Shown here piece after piece: positions 53,468-62,331 of a stretch of DNA of 64,000 bases. The translations under genes and the position numbers were made by a program. Position 1 is the stretch's first letter, and each line of letters opens with the position of its first letter. The stretch is taken from NCBI GenBank assembly GCA_947177445.1, contig CAMWUL010000005.1:27993-91992 (forward strand), written 5' to 3'. This DNA is from an uncultured Lachnospiraceae bacterium. Its GTDB lineage: Bacteria > Bacillota > Clostridia > Lachnospirales > Lachnospiraceae. A model generated the notes under the pieces. The model made no database searches. It saw only the letters and a list, made by a program, of their open reading frames with translations, and had not been told where the DNA came from.

Positions 53468-54313
53468 ATGATGAATAATTTAGAACTGCAAAAGCACGCA
53501 AATGACGTGCGCAAGGGCATTGTAACGGCAGTTCACAGTGCAAAGGCAGGACATCCCGGCGGATCCCTTTCCGCCGCAGATGTGTACACTTATCTGTATT
53601 TTGAGGAGATGAACATCGATCCGGCAAATCCGGACAAGGAGGACAGAGACCGGTTCGTGCTGTCCAAGGGGCATACGGCGCCGGGGCTTTATTCCACCCT
53701 GGCGAACAGGGGCTTTTTCCCTGTGGAGGATCTGAAGACTCTGCGGAAGCTGGGGTCATATCTGCAGGGACATCCCTGTATCCATATACCCGGCGTGGAC
53801 ATGTCCTCAGGATCATTGGGACAGGGGATTTCCGCCGCCGCCGGCATGGCTATGGGCGGCAAGCTGGACAACAGGGACTTCCGCGTGTACGCCCTGCTGG
53901 GAGACGGAGAGATCGAGGAAGGACAGGTCTGGGAGGCGGCCATGTTTGCGGGCTTCAGGAAGCTGGATAACCTCTGCGTCATCGTGGACAACAACAATCT
54001 GCAGATCGACGGTCCCATCGACCAGGTCTGCTCCCCTTATCCCATTGATAAGAAATTTGAGGCCTTTAATTTCCATGTGATCAATTGTGACGCCCATAAT
54101 TTTGACGAGCTTCGGGCGGCCTTCCAGGAAGCCAGGCAGACCAAGGGAATGCCCACCTGTATCGTTGTGCACAGTCTGAAGGGCAAGGGTGTTTCCTTCA
54201 TGGAAAACAGTGTGGACTGGCACGGCAAGGCTCCCAACGATGAGGAGTACGCCGTGGCAATGGCCGATCTGGAGAAGATCGGCGCAGAATTAGAGAAAGC
54301 AGGTGAAGCATAA
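53468..54313 (+). CDS. Transketolase, N-terminal subunit
   Basis: A 281-residue thiamine-diphosphate-binding subunit. Motifs: SAKAGHPGGSLSAADVY, SKGHTAPGLYSTLANRGFF, and the GDG...N cofactor motif (LLGDGEIEEGQVWEAAMFAG, then VDNNNLQIDG). Two start codons are adjacent (53468 and 53471), with GGAGG five bases before the first. Its stop overlaps the C-terminal subunit start by one base. Split transketolases are common in Clostridia; the two halves form the active enzyme of the pentose phosphate pathway. Confidence 0.93.
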   Translation: MMNNLELQKHANDVRKGIVTAVHSAKAGHPGGSLSAADVYTYLYFEEMNIDPANPDKEDRDRFVLSKGHTAPGLYSTLANRGFFPVEDLKTLRKLGSYLQGHPCIHIPGVDMSSGSLGQGISAAAGMAMGGKLDNRDFRVYALLGDGEIEEGQVWEAAMFAGFRKLDNLCVIVDNNNLQIDGPIDQVCSPYPIDKKFEAFNFHVINCDAHNFDELRAAFQEARQTKGMPTCIVVHSLKGKGVSFMENSVDWHGKAPNDEEYAVAMADLEKIGAELEKAGEA

Positions 54314-55257
54314 TGGCAGAAAATACGGTTAAAAAGATTGCAACCCGTGAAAGCTACGGCAATGCCCTGAAGGAGCTGGGAGCGGAGTTCCCCAACCTGG
54401 TGGTGCTGGATGCGGACCTGGCCGCCGCCACCAAGACCGGCGTGTTCCGGAAGGCATTTCCGGACCGGCACATCGACTGCGGCATCGCCGAATGCAATAT
54501 GGTGGGCGTGGCAGCAGGTCTGTCCCTGGTGGGGAAGATTCCCTTTGTGAGCTCCTTCGCCATGTTTGCGGCGGGACGCGCCTTTGAGCAGGTCCGCAAC
54601 TCTGTGGGATACCCTCACCTGAATGTGAAAATCGGGGCCACCCATGCAGGCATTACCGTGGGTGAGGATGGGGCTTCCCATCAGTGCAACGAGGATATTG
54701 CCCTGATGAGAACCATTCCCGGTATGGTGGTGATGTGTCCTGCGGACGACGTGGAAGCCAAAGCGGCGGTGCGGGCGGCTCTGGAGTATGAGGGACCTGT
54801 GTACATCCGGTTTGGCCGGGCAGCGGTTCCCGTGATCAACGACAGGCCGGATTACCATTTTGAGATCGGCAAGGGCTCCGTAGTGCGGGAGGGTAAGGAC
54901 GTGACCATTGTGGCCACAGGCATCTGTGTGGATTCCGCACTGGGCGCGGCAGAAAAGCTGGCGGCGGACGGAATCAGCGCCGAGGTGGTGAGCATCTGCA
55001 CCATTAAGCCCCTGGACGAGGAGATCATTATAAACAGTGCGAAGAAGACCGGGAAGGTGGTTACGGTGGAGGAGCATTCCGTTATCGGCGGACTGGGAAG
55101 TGCGGTCTGTGACTGCCTCTGCGCAAACCATCCCACTCCTGTGAAAAAGCTTGGCATGCAGGATGTCTTTGGAGAATCCGGGTCGGCGGCGGCCCTGGTT
55201 CAGAAGTACGGACTGGACGCGGAGGGTGTGTACAGGTCTGTGAAGGAAGTTATTTAA
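54313..55257 (+). CDS. Transketolase, C-terminal subunit
   Basis: A 314-residue subunit with the pyrimidine-binding domain (DCGIAECNMVGVAAGLSLVG, carrying the catalytic Glu) and the C-terminal transketolase domain (TVEEHSVIGGLGSAVCDCL). It overlaps the N-terminal subunit gene by one base (TAATG) and a terminator follows 4 bases after its stop, closing the operon. Confidence 0.93.
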   Translation: MAENTVKKIATRESYGNALKELGAEFPNLVVLDADLAAATKTGVFRKAFPDRHIDCGIAECNMVGVAAGLSLVGKIPFVSSFAMFAAGRAFEQVRNSVGYPHLNVKIGATHAGITVGEDGASHQCNEDIALMRTIPGMVVMCPADDVEAKAAVRAALEYEGPVYIRFGRAAVPVINDRPDYHFEIGKGSVVREGKDVTIVATGICVDSALGAAEKLAADGISAEVVSICTIKPLDEEIIINSAKKTGKVVTVEEHSVIGGLGSAVCDCLCANHPTPVKKLGMQDVFGESGSAAALVQKYGLDAEGVYRSVKEVI

Positions 55258-55260
55258 CAA

Positions 55261-55305
55261 AAAAAGGGCGGGAGAGAAGCGGGTGCTTTCTTCCCGTCCT
55301 TTTTC
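55261..55305 (+). terminator. Terminator of the pentose operon
   Basis: GGGCGGGAGAGAAGC pairs with GCTTTCTTCCCGTCC (two wobbles and a small mismatch), preceded by an A-run and followed by TTTTTC. The rest of the gap to 55489 is A+T-rich with no gene; I see no clean promoter there. Confidence 0.8.
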
Positions 55306-55489
55306 AATACCTCTAATGGCTGCATCGGCATTCCTTCGCTGGATCCGGGCAGTTTTTTGTTAATAAAACTTAAGAAAAAAATAAACAACTAGGATACAAG
55401 TTTGTGCTATATTTATAACCATGATAAATATGAACTGTAAATCGTGTAATTTGAATGAAAACCTGTGAAACAAAGGATTAGGTGGTAAA

Positions 55490-56608
55490 ATGTTACAGCA
55501 TACTACTGATGAGGCCCGGAAATCACCGGAAGTGATCAATATAAAAAGAAATCCGTATCTGGTGGATTATGAAAACCGCAGAGGACTGAGAGGCGGACAG
55601 GCGTACCAGGGGACGCCCCGGATGAATCGCAGCACTTCCCAGAGACGCTCCGTGGATGTACCCATCTATGGGAACAGCGGGTATGGCGCCGGAAGAAGCC
55701 AAGGAAGACCAAACGCAGGAAGCAGGCCGGACGGCGGGAGAAGAGCGGAGAGCGGAAGGAGATACGCGCAGATGCCGCGGGAGAGGGTTATGCCCTATGG
55801 CAGGGAGGCTTCGGAAGCAGGCCGGGCCGGATCGGAGGCGCCTGTCCGCCGGCGAAGAGCGTCGGAGGCCGCAAGGGAACGGCAGAGAAAAAAAGCCAGA
55901 TACCAGAAGCTGGCCATCGGAGTCTGGGTGGTATGCGTTTTTTCACTGACAATTCTTTTTTTGATCAAAAATGACAGGGCTTCGGCGGCAGGGGCGGGAA
56001 ATAAGCAGGCGGACAAAGGAACAATTACATATGAGCCTTCAATGCCCATCCAGGCGGAACCCTCTTCTTCCGGCGTAATGATTCAGGGGCTTCCCGCCGA
56101 AGAATTTGCCAGGCATCCGGAATGGACGGAAAATTTTCTGACACCCAACGAATATTCCAGGCCGGGGGATCCATTGGAGGAAATCAAGAACGTTTTTGTC
56201 CATTACACGGGAAACCGCAATACCAGCGCAGCCCAGAACCGCAGTTATTTTGAACAGCAGAAGGATACCCATGAGAGGAGCGTCAGCTCTCATTTTATTA
56301 TTGGTTATGAAGGGGAGATCATTCAGTGTGTACCTCTGGATGAGATCGCCTATGCAGTGGCTACGCGGAACGGGGATTCCGTGTCTATTGAGTGCTGCTA
56401 TACGGCGGAAAACGGTTCTTTTACGCAGGCGACCTACGATTCTCTGATTGCGCTGCTGGTATGGCTTACTGATGTATACGATCTGGAAAAGGATGACATT
56501 CTGCGTCACTATGACTGCGGCGGGAAAAAGTGTCCGATTTATTATACGGAGCACGAGGATGCCTGGGAGCGGCTGAAGCAGGATGTGATGGACAAAAAGC
56601 TGCTTTAG
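55490..56608 (+). CDS. Membrane-anchored N-acetylmuramoyl-L-alanine amidase (Amidase_2)
   Basis: A 372-residue protein. The first about 140 residues are cytoplasmic and unusually rich in Arg, Gly, Ser and Gln; a membrane helix follows (LAIGVWVVCVFSLTILFLI), then a linker and an extracellular Amidase_2/PGRP domain (about 230-372) with zinc ligands in FVHYTGN and RHYDCGGKKCP. It cuts the amide bond between MurNAc and the peptide in peptidoglycan. The disordered basic N-terminus is not typical and may bind nucleic acid or membrane lipids. AGGTGG lies before the ATG. Confidence 0.87.
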   Translation: MLQHTTDEARKSPEVINIKRNPYLVDYENRRGLRGGQAYQGTPRMNRSTSQRRSVDVPIYGNSGYGAGRSQGRPNAGSRPDGGRRAESGRRYAQMPRERVMPYGREASEAGRAGSEAPVRRRRASEAARERQRKKARYQKLAIGVWVVCVFSLTILFLIKNDRASAAGAGNKQADKGTITYEPSMPIQAEPSSSGVMIQGLPAEEFARHPEWTENFLTPNEYSRPGDPLEEIKNVFVHYTGNRNTSAAQNRSYFEQQKDTHERSVSSHFIIGYEGEIIQCVPLDEIAYAVATRNGDSVSIECCYTAENGSFTQATYDSLIALLVWLTDVYDLEKDDILRHYDCGGKKCPIYYTEHEDAWERLKQDVMDKKLL

Positions 56609-56728
56609 CATTTATATAGTTGCGGTATGGAGCCATATTTGTTAAAATAAAGCTGTGAAGGCTGTCTGGGTTTAGCCTTGTGTCAGCTATGCCGAAATGA
56701 TTTTCAGCTTGAGAAAGAGAGGCTCCAA

Positions 56729-57379
56729 ATGAATATTTTATCACCTTCAATTTTGGCCGCGGATTTTTGTGAATTGGGAAAACAGATAAAAGAGGTGGGG
56801 GACGCAGGGGCCGAATATCTGCATATCGATGTGATGGATGGCCTTTTTGTGCCGTCCATTTCCTATGGGGTGCCGGTGATCTCTTCCATTCGGAAGAGCA
56901 CGGACACCTTTTTTGACGTACATTTGATGATTGAGCGGCCCCGGCGTTATATCCGGGAGTTTGCCGAAAGCGGAGCCGATCTGATCAATTTTCACCTGGA
57001 GGCGGAGGAGTATGTGGAAGAGACCGTGGGAATGATCAGGGAGCTGGGAAAAAAGGCGGGTATTACCATCAAGCCGGGTACGCCTGTTCAGGCAGCGGCT
57101 CCTTATCTGGAGCTGGTGGACATGGTGCTGGTCATGACGGTGGAGCCGGGGTTCGGGGGGCAAAAGCTGATGCCGGACTGTATTGAAAAGGTGCGGGAGC
57201 TTCGGCGCATGGTCCAGGAGAGGGGCCTTGAGACGGATATAGAGGTGGACGGAGGGATTACGGTGGATAACGTGGGCCTTGCCCTGGAGGCGGGGGCCAA
57301 TGTGATCGTGGCAGGCTCCGCCGTATTTGGCGGAGACGTGACAGCCAACGTGAAAAGATTTTTGGAAAAAATGAGATAA
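56729..57379 (+). CDS. rpe: Ribulose-phosphate 3-epimerase
   Basis: A 216-residue TIM-barrel enzyme covering the full family length. Motifs: LSPSILAADF, HIDVMDGLFVPSIS, MTVEPGFGGQKL and VDGGITVDNVGLALEAGANV, with the metal-binding His and Asp residues. It interconverts ribulose-5-phosphate and xylulose-5-phosphate, linking to the transketolase upstream. ATG 56729 is chosen because GAGAGG is upstream and the family N-terminus starts there. The upstream gap 56609-56728 holds a small hairpin (AAGGCT/AGCCTT) but no clear promoter. Confidence 0.95.
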   Translation: MNILSPSILAADFCELGKQIKEVGDAGAEYLHIDVMDGLFVPSISYGVPVISSIRKSTDTFFDVHLMIERPRRYIREFAESGADLINFHLEAEEYVEETVGMIRELGKKAGITIKPGTPVQAAAPYLELVDMVLVMTVEPGFGGQKLMPDCIEKVRELRRMVQERGLETDIEVDGGITVDNVGLALEAGANVIVAGSAVFGGDVTANVKRFLEKMR

Positions 57380-57467
57380 GAGGCGGTATGGGGAGAATTT
57401 TTGCCTGATTTCTGCCGATAAAGCATGCAAAGAGTACGGTCATCGGTTTTTCCGAAAGGAGGAAATT

Positions 57468-58229
57468 ATGCAATTAGGCGGAGTAGGGCATTCTCATGGA
57501 GCGGAAACGCACCAGGTGACACAGTGTCTGCATCATGATCATAGCGTTACAGATAAGGAAAGCGGGGCCGCGGCAAAGCTTTCCGCTGCAAAAGCGAATC
57601 TGCAGGCCCAAAACGCCCAGCAGGAGATATTTTCCCTGACTGCCTGGGTGCAGAAGCTTTTGGAGAAGGGAGGACGCGCCCTGCGGGGAATCTGGGGTTC
57701 CGGGGACGCAGGCGGCAGCGCAGACCGGGCGGGAGACGGAACCGGTACTGCCGGGGTGGAGGCTCTCGGATCGGGAACTGCTTCTGCCAGCGCTTCGGGG
57801 GAAAATGCCCTTTCCCGGCGGCGGGCGGCGATTTCGGAGGAGGCCGCACATTTGGCGGCGGCTCAGGCCAACCCGTATTTTTCCATTGCCCCGGAAAACG
57901 GCGCGGTCCATGTGACGCCCTTTCAGAAGATAAAGGCCAGGGTAAAGGAGGTGGCCGGCCATCTGTCAGGCCATTTGCCCGGGAAATTTTTCAAGCCCCA
58001 GGCCCAAAGCACTTTTCAAATGAAGCAGGAACAGAAGGAGAGGCCCAAGGAGGATCTGCGCCGGCACAGTAAGTATCGAAAGGATGAAGTGGAAATCGAC
58101 TGTGTTCTGACGGACGAGAGCTACCTGCTGGACTCCTATGACAGAACAGGCGGCTACAGTAAGCTGTCCGTGAACAGCGGAAAGGCGGCGGTGGCGAAAA
58201 AGCAGGAGCAGCAGGAGAAATCCGGTTGA
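57468..58229 (+). CDS. Hypothetical protein with His-rich N-terminus
   Basis: A 253-residue soluble protein that I do not recognise. The first 30 residues are His-rich (GHSHGAETHQVTQCLHHDHS), suggesting metal binding. A helix-forming Ala/Gln stretch (about 34-70) is followed by a low-complexity Gly/Ala/Ser segment (about 75-115), then a basic helix-prone region and a C-terminal part with KDEVEIDCVLTDESYLLDSY. GAAAGGAGG lies before the ATG. It is located between rpe and the metG leader without an obvious functional link. Confidence 0.65.
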   Translation: MQLGGVGHSHGAETHQVTQCLHHDHSVTDKESGAAAKLSAAKANLQAQNAQQEIFSLTAWVQKLLEKGGRALRGIWGSGDAGGSADRAGDGTGTAGVEALGSGTASASASGENALSRRRAAISEEAAHLAAAQANPYFSIAPENGAVHVTPFQKIKARVKEVAGHLSGHLPGKFFKPQAQSTFQMKQEQKERPKEDLRRHSKYRKDEVEIDCVLTDESYLLDSYDRTGGYSKLSVNSGKAAVAKKQEQQEKSG

Positions 58230-58299
58230 CAGCCGCCGTCTTTTCTGGTATCCTGTCTGACATAGGAAGAGACCGCAGCCCGCGTCAGGGAGCGGTTGA

Positions 58300-58629
58300 T
58301 AAACGCAGTGACGAAGAGAGTACATTTTGACCAGACTCGTACAGAGAAGGCTCCGGCGGGCGCAGGCTGCCCGTATTGCTGAGAGGGGCCGGGGATGGCG
58401 GAATGGAATATGGCTTCTGAGCAGCGCACCGAGCCGGGCAGTAGAAGATTTCGTGAAAAGTAACGATTTTTACGCCGGGTGAGGCTGCGACAGGTTCCGC
58501 CTGTTACAGCGGATAGGGTTAGTGACCTGAAAAGGTCTGTCCCGCAGGGGGCAGATGAAGAGAAGTGGTACCACGGGCTCAGGGCTCGTCTTCTATTATG
58601 CAAAAGCATGGGGAGGACGGGCCTTTTTT
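58300..58629 (+). ncRNA. T-box leader of metG
   Basis: The 440-base gap between the hypothetical gene and metG holds a T-box riboswitch. Seen: a stem I start with GACGAAGAGAGTA and CAGAGAAGGCTCCGG, the T-box core GAAGTGGTACCACGG (58562-58576), and a terminator whose 12-pair stem (GGCTCGTCTTCT with GGAGGACGGGCC) ends in six T residues (58624-58629). ATG triplets at 58403 and 58410 are on the 3' side of stem I where the specifier is expected, agreeing with tRNA-Met. Uncharged tRNA-Met would stabilise the antiterminator and turn metG on. Exact 5' end uncertain. Confidence 0.88.
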
Positions 58630-58669
58630 GTATCACGGGAAAAATTTATTATATGAAAGGAGATCACAA

Positions 58670-60658
58670 ATGCAAAACAGAGGACCGTACTATTTGACGA
58701 CAGCCATTGCATACACCTCGGGAAAGCCCCATATCGGCAACAATTATGAGATCGTGATGGCGGACAGTATTGCCCGGTTCCGCAGGAAGGAAGGATATGA
58801 GGTATTTTTCCAGACGGGGACGGACGAGCATGGACAGAAGATCGAGCTGAAGGCCCAGGAGGCGGGAGTAACCCCACAGGAATTTGTGGATAACGTGGCA
58901 GGCATTATCCGGGGAATGTGCGATATGCTGAATATTTCTTATGACAAGTTTATCCGCACCACCGATCAGGACCATGAAAAGCAGGTGCAGAAGATTTTCC
59001 GGCGTCTTTATGAACAGGGCGATATTTACAAGGGAGCCTATGAGGGAATGTATTGTACTCCCTGCGAGTCCTTTTGGACGGAATCCCAGCTGGTGGACGG
59101 CAAGTGTCCCGACTGCGGCAGGGAGGTGAAGCCCGCCAGGGAGGAGGCATACTTTTTCCGTATGAGCAAGTATGCGGACAGGCTGATAGAGCATATCAAC
59201 CAGCACCCGGAATTTATCCAGCCGGTGTCCCGCAAAAACGAGATGATGAATAATTTCCTTCTGCCGGGCCTGCAGGATCTGTGTGTGTCCAGAACCTCCT
59301 TCAAGTGGGGGATTCCCGTGGATTTTGACGAAAAGCATGTTGTGTATGTGTGGCTGGATGCCCTGACAAACTATATCACCGGCATCGGTTATGACGCGGA
59401 GGGAAACAGTACGGAGCAGTACGGGAAGCTGTGGCCGGCCAATCTGCATCTGATCGGTAAGGACATTATCCGCTTCCACACCATTTACTGGCCCATCTTT
59501 TTGATGGCTCTGGGGGAGCCTCTGCCGAAGCAGGTGTTCGGGCATCCCTGGCTGATGATGAACGGCGGCAAGATGAGTAAGTCCAAGGGAAATGTGATCT
59601 ATGTGGATGACCTGGTGGATTTTTTTGGTGTGGACACGGTGCGGTATTATATGCTGCATGAGATGCCCTATGACAACGACGGAAACGCCACCTGGGAGCT
59701 GATCGCCGAGCGGGCCAATTCCGACCTGGCCAATATTCTGGGAAACCTGGTGAAGCGCACCATATCCATGAGCAATCAGTACTTTGGAGGAATCGTAGCA
59801 GACAGGGGAGCGGCGAAGCCGGAGGTGGACGACGACCTGAAGGCCGTTGCCGTGGGCGCGTATGCAAAGGTTGTGGAAAAAATGGATTCCCTGCGGGTGG
59901 CGGATGCTCTGACGGAGGTTTTTGCCGTTTTCAGACGCTGCAATAAATATATTGACGAGACGGAGCCCTGGGTGCTTGCCAAGGATGAGAGTCAGCGGGA
60001 GAGGCTGTCCACCGTGCTCTATAACCTGGTGGAGGGGATCGTGATCGGCGCCTCTCTTCTGGAGCCCTTTATGCCAAACACAGCGGAAAGGATCGCCGCC
60101 CAGCTGAATACTAAGCTGAGAGATTTTGATCAATTGGAGGTCTTTGGGCTGTACGAAAACGATAACCGGGTAACGGATCAGCCCGAGATCCTGTTTGCCA
60201 GGCTGAATATGAAGGATGTGACAAAGAGGGAAGAGGAGGTTACGGAAAAGCTTGCTCTGGAATTGAAGCCGTCCCAGGCCGGGCATGAGGAACCGGAAAC
60301 TGCGGATAACGCAATGGATATTCCGGCCAAGGCCGAGATTACCTATGACGATTTTGCGAAGCTTCAGTTTCAGGTGGGGGAGATCATCGCCTGCGAGGCA
60401 GTACCCAAGTCCAAAAAGCTTCTGTGCAGCAAGGTAAAGATCGGAAGTCAGGTAAAGCAGATCGTATCCGGCATTAAGGCATATTATTCCCCGGAGGAAA
60501 TGGTTGGCAAAAAGGTGATGGTTCTGGTGAATTTAAAGCCGGCCACACTGGCCGGCGTATTGTCGGAGGGCATGCTTTTGTGCGCCGAGGACGCGGAGGG
60601 AAATCTGGCGCTGATGAAGCCGGAAAAGGACATGCCTGCCGGTGCGGAGGTGTGCTGA
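58670..60658 (+). CDS. metG: Methionyl-tRNA synthetase with C-terminal tRNA-binding domain
   Basis: A 662-residue class I synthetase. The HIGH-type motif is GKPHIGNNYEIV, the KMSKS loop is GGKMSKSKGNV, and a zinc knuckle CTPCESFWTE ... CPDCG is present. The C-terminal 110 residues (DDFAKLQFQVGEIIACEAVP onward) form an EMAP/Trbp111-like tRNA-binding domain. ATG 58670 is preceded by AAAGGAG with an 8-base spacing. Controlled by the upstream T-box. Confidence 0.96.
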   Translation: MQNRGPYYLTTAIAYTSGKPHIGNNYEIVMADSIARFRRKEGYEVFFQTGTDEHGQKIELKAQEAGVTPQEFVDNVAGIIRGMCDMLNISYDKFIRTTDQDHEKQVQKIFRRLYEQGDIYKGAYEGMYCTPCESFWTESQLVDGKCPDCGREVKPAREEAYFFRMSKYADRLIEHINQHPEFIQPVSRKNEMMNNFLLPGLQDLCVSRTSFKWGIPVDFDEKHVVYVWLDALTNYITGIGYDAEGNSTEQYGKLWPANLHLIGKDIIRFHTIYWPIFLMALGEPLPKQVFGHPWLMMNGGKMSKSKGNVIYVDDLVDFFGVDTVRYYMLHEMPYDNDGNATWELIAERANSDLANILGNLVKRTISMSNQYFGGIVADRGAAKPEVDDDLKAVAVGAYAKVVEKMDSLRVADALTEVFAVFRRCNKYIDETEPWVLAKDESQRERLSTVLYNLVEGIVIGASLLEPFMPNTAERIAAQLNTKLRDFDQLEVFGLYENDNRVTDQPEILFARLNMKDVTKREEEVTEKLALELKPSQAGHEEPETADNAMDIPAKAEITYDDFAKLQFQVGEIIACEAVPKSKKLLCSKVKIGSQVKQIVSGIKAYYSPEEMVGKKVMVLVNLKPATLAGVLSEGMLLCAEDAEGNLALMKPEKDMPAGAEVC

Positions 60659-60728
60659 GGATTACTCACGGGTATAAACTCTCTGTAAATTTTGCGGGAA
60701 GGGGCTTAATTTTTTCCTGAGAATAAGG

Positions 60729-60773
60729 TATACTCTTTGTCAGGACAGTTTATCCGCCGGTGTAAGCCGGCGG
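60729..60773 (+). promoter_or_regulatory. Candidate promoter and leader hairpin of the hydrolase gene
   Basis: TATACT (60729-60734) has only a weak -35 match (TTAATT, 17 bases upstream). A leader hairpin, CCGCCGG (60754-60760) / CCGGCGG (60767-60773) with a 6-base loop, precedes the ribosome site by about 18 bases. Confidence 0.4.
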
Positions 60774-60800
60774 GGGTAATGAAGAAGCTTCGAGGTGGAT

Positions 60801-61745
60801 ATGAGAAAAGAAGAATTTTACTTTGATTCCAGAGACGGGAAAAGCAGGATTCATGCAGTGCGGTATATGCCGGATCAGGAGGCGGACATTTGCTGTGTGG
60901 TTCAGATCGTACATGGCATGGCGGAGTATGTGGAGAGGTATGAGGAGTTTGCCGATTTTCTCACAAAACGGGGCTGTGTGGTTACCGGTGACGATCATCT
61001 GGGCCACGGAAAATCCGTGGGAGAGGCCGGGAGCTTCGGGTATTTCTGCGAGCAGGATCCTGCCACGGTTCTGGTCAGAGATGTGCATCGGCTGAAAAAG
61101 CTGACGCAGGCCCTGTACCCGCAGATTCCCTATGTGATCATGGGTCACAGCATGGGTTCCTTTATCACCCGCAACTATATGTACCGTTACGGAACGGGCA
61201 TCGACGGGGCGGTGATTATGGGAACAGGAATGCAGCCCAAGGCGGTGCTGGCTTTGTCCAGGGCATTTGCAGGTATCCAGAGGGTGTGCTTCGGGCAGAG
61301 GCATGTGAGCCGGCTGATCGACAAGCTGGCTTTTGGAGCGTACAACAAGAAAATACAGAATCCTGCCACGCCCTTCGACTGGCTGAGCCGGGATGCCTCC
61401 CGGGTCCAAAAGTATATTGAGGATCCTCTGTGCGGGTTCGTTTTCACCGTCAATGGGTTCGGCACCTTGTTTGAGCTGATCTACAGACTGCATGATAAAA
61501 AGAATCTGGAGCGGATTCCCAAAACGCTGCCGGTATTCATGGTGTCGGGAACGGCGGATCCGGTGGGAGATTACGGAAAAGGTGTGAATGCCGCTTTTGA
61601 TTCTCTGAAGAAGGCAGGACTGGAAAATGTTTCGCTGAAGCTGTACGAGGGCGGCAGGCACGAGCTGCTGAACGAGACGAACCGGCAGGAGATCATGGAG
61701 GATATCTGGCGGTGGATACAGAAAACGGTGCCGCACAGGCAGTAA
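60801..61745 (+). CDS. Alpha/beta hydrolase, monoacylglycerol-lipase-like
   Basis: A 314-residue serine hydrolase of the Hydrolase_4 group. The nucleophile elbow is GHSMGS, preceded by the oxyanion region IVHGMAEYVERYE and the motif GDDHLGHGKS; the acid Asp is in SGTADPVGDYG and the catalytic His in YEGGRHELLNE. No signal peptide. Substrates are probably acylglycerols or other esters. ATG 60801 follows GAGGTGG; an in-frame GTG at 60795 is within that site. Confidence 0.9.
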   Translation: MRKEEFYFDSRDGKSRIHAVRYMPDQEADICCVVQIVHGMAEYVERYEEFADFLTKRGCVVTGDDHLGHGKSVGEAGSFGYFCEQDPATVLVRDVHRLKKLTQALYPQIPYVIMGHSMGSFITRNYMYRYGTGIDGAVIMGTGMQPKAVLALSRAFAGIQRVCFGQRHVSRLIDKLAFGAYNKKIQNPATPFDWLSRDASRVQKYIEDPLCGFVFTVNGFGTLFELIYRLHDKKNLERIPKTLPVFMVSGTADPVGDYGKGVNAAFDSLKKAGLENVSLKLYEGGRHELLNETNRQEIMEDIWRWIQKTVPHRQ

Positions 61746-61763
61746 TATCAGAAAGAGGCAGGT

Positions 61764-62240
61764 GTGGCGGGAATGTCTTATGAGATCAGGTGGGCCAGGG
61801 ACAGCGAGTGGTCAACCACCATGAAAATGATCTGGAGAACCTTTCTGAGGTTTGAAGGACAGGACTATACCCAGGAGGGCATTCGGAATTTTTTTGATTT
61901 TATCACGGATGACGATCTGTACATTTCCTTTTTGCGCGGAGAGTATCAGGTGATGGTGGCGGTGGAACAGGGGAAGGTGATCGGCGCCGGATCCATACGG
62001 AGCGGAAATCATTTATCGCTGCTGTTTGTGGATGAAGCTTATCAGCACAGAGGCGTGGGAAGCAGCATCATTGCAAGACTGTGCGATTACCTCAGATATG
62101 AGGCGGGGGAATGCTTTATGTCTTTGAAGGCGGCACCTTATGCGGTGGACTTTTATCGAAAGATGGGGTTTACGGCTGTGAAGCCGGAGGAGGAATATCT
62201 GGGAATCCGGGTGACAGCCATGGAAAAGCCGCTGGAGTGA
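61764..62240 (+). CDS. GNAT-family N-acetyltransferase
   Basis: A 158-residue GNAT protein. Motif A with the acetyl-CoA pyrophosphate loop is LLFVDEAYQHRGVGSSIIAR, and the C-terminal part YAVDFYRKMGF is typical. Substrate unknown. The start may be GTG 61764 (AGAGG five bases upstream) or ATG 61773, three codons later. It follows the hydrolase gene by 18 bases and is probably co-transcribed. Confidence 0.87.
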   Translation: MAGMSYEIRWARDSEWSTTMKMIWRTFLRFEGQDYTQEGIRNFFDFITDDDLYISFLRGEYQVMVAVEQGKVIGAGSIRSGNHLSLLFVDEAYQHRGVGSSIIARLCDYLRYEAGECFMSLKAAPYAVDFYRKMGFTAVKPEEEYLGIRVTAMEKPLE

Positions 62241-62331
62241 GATGCCCTTTGGGCGACATGAAGGTTGAGTAAATTCAGATGTATTCAACAAAAGACCGGG
62301 AGCGTGCCGCAGCACGCAGATAAGGAGAATT

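Noticed and set aside
58664..60286. 540-residue open frame on the minus strand
   Set aside because: Antisense shadow of metG, rich in His, Leu and Pro, with no family features.
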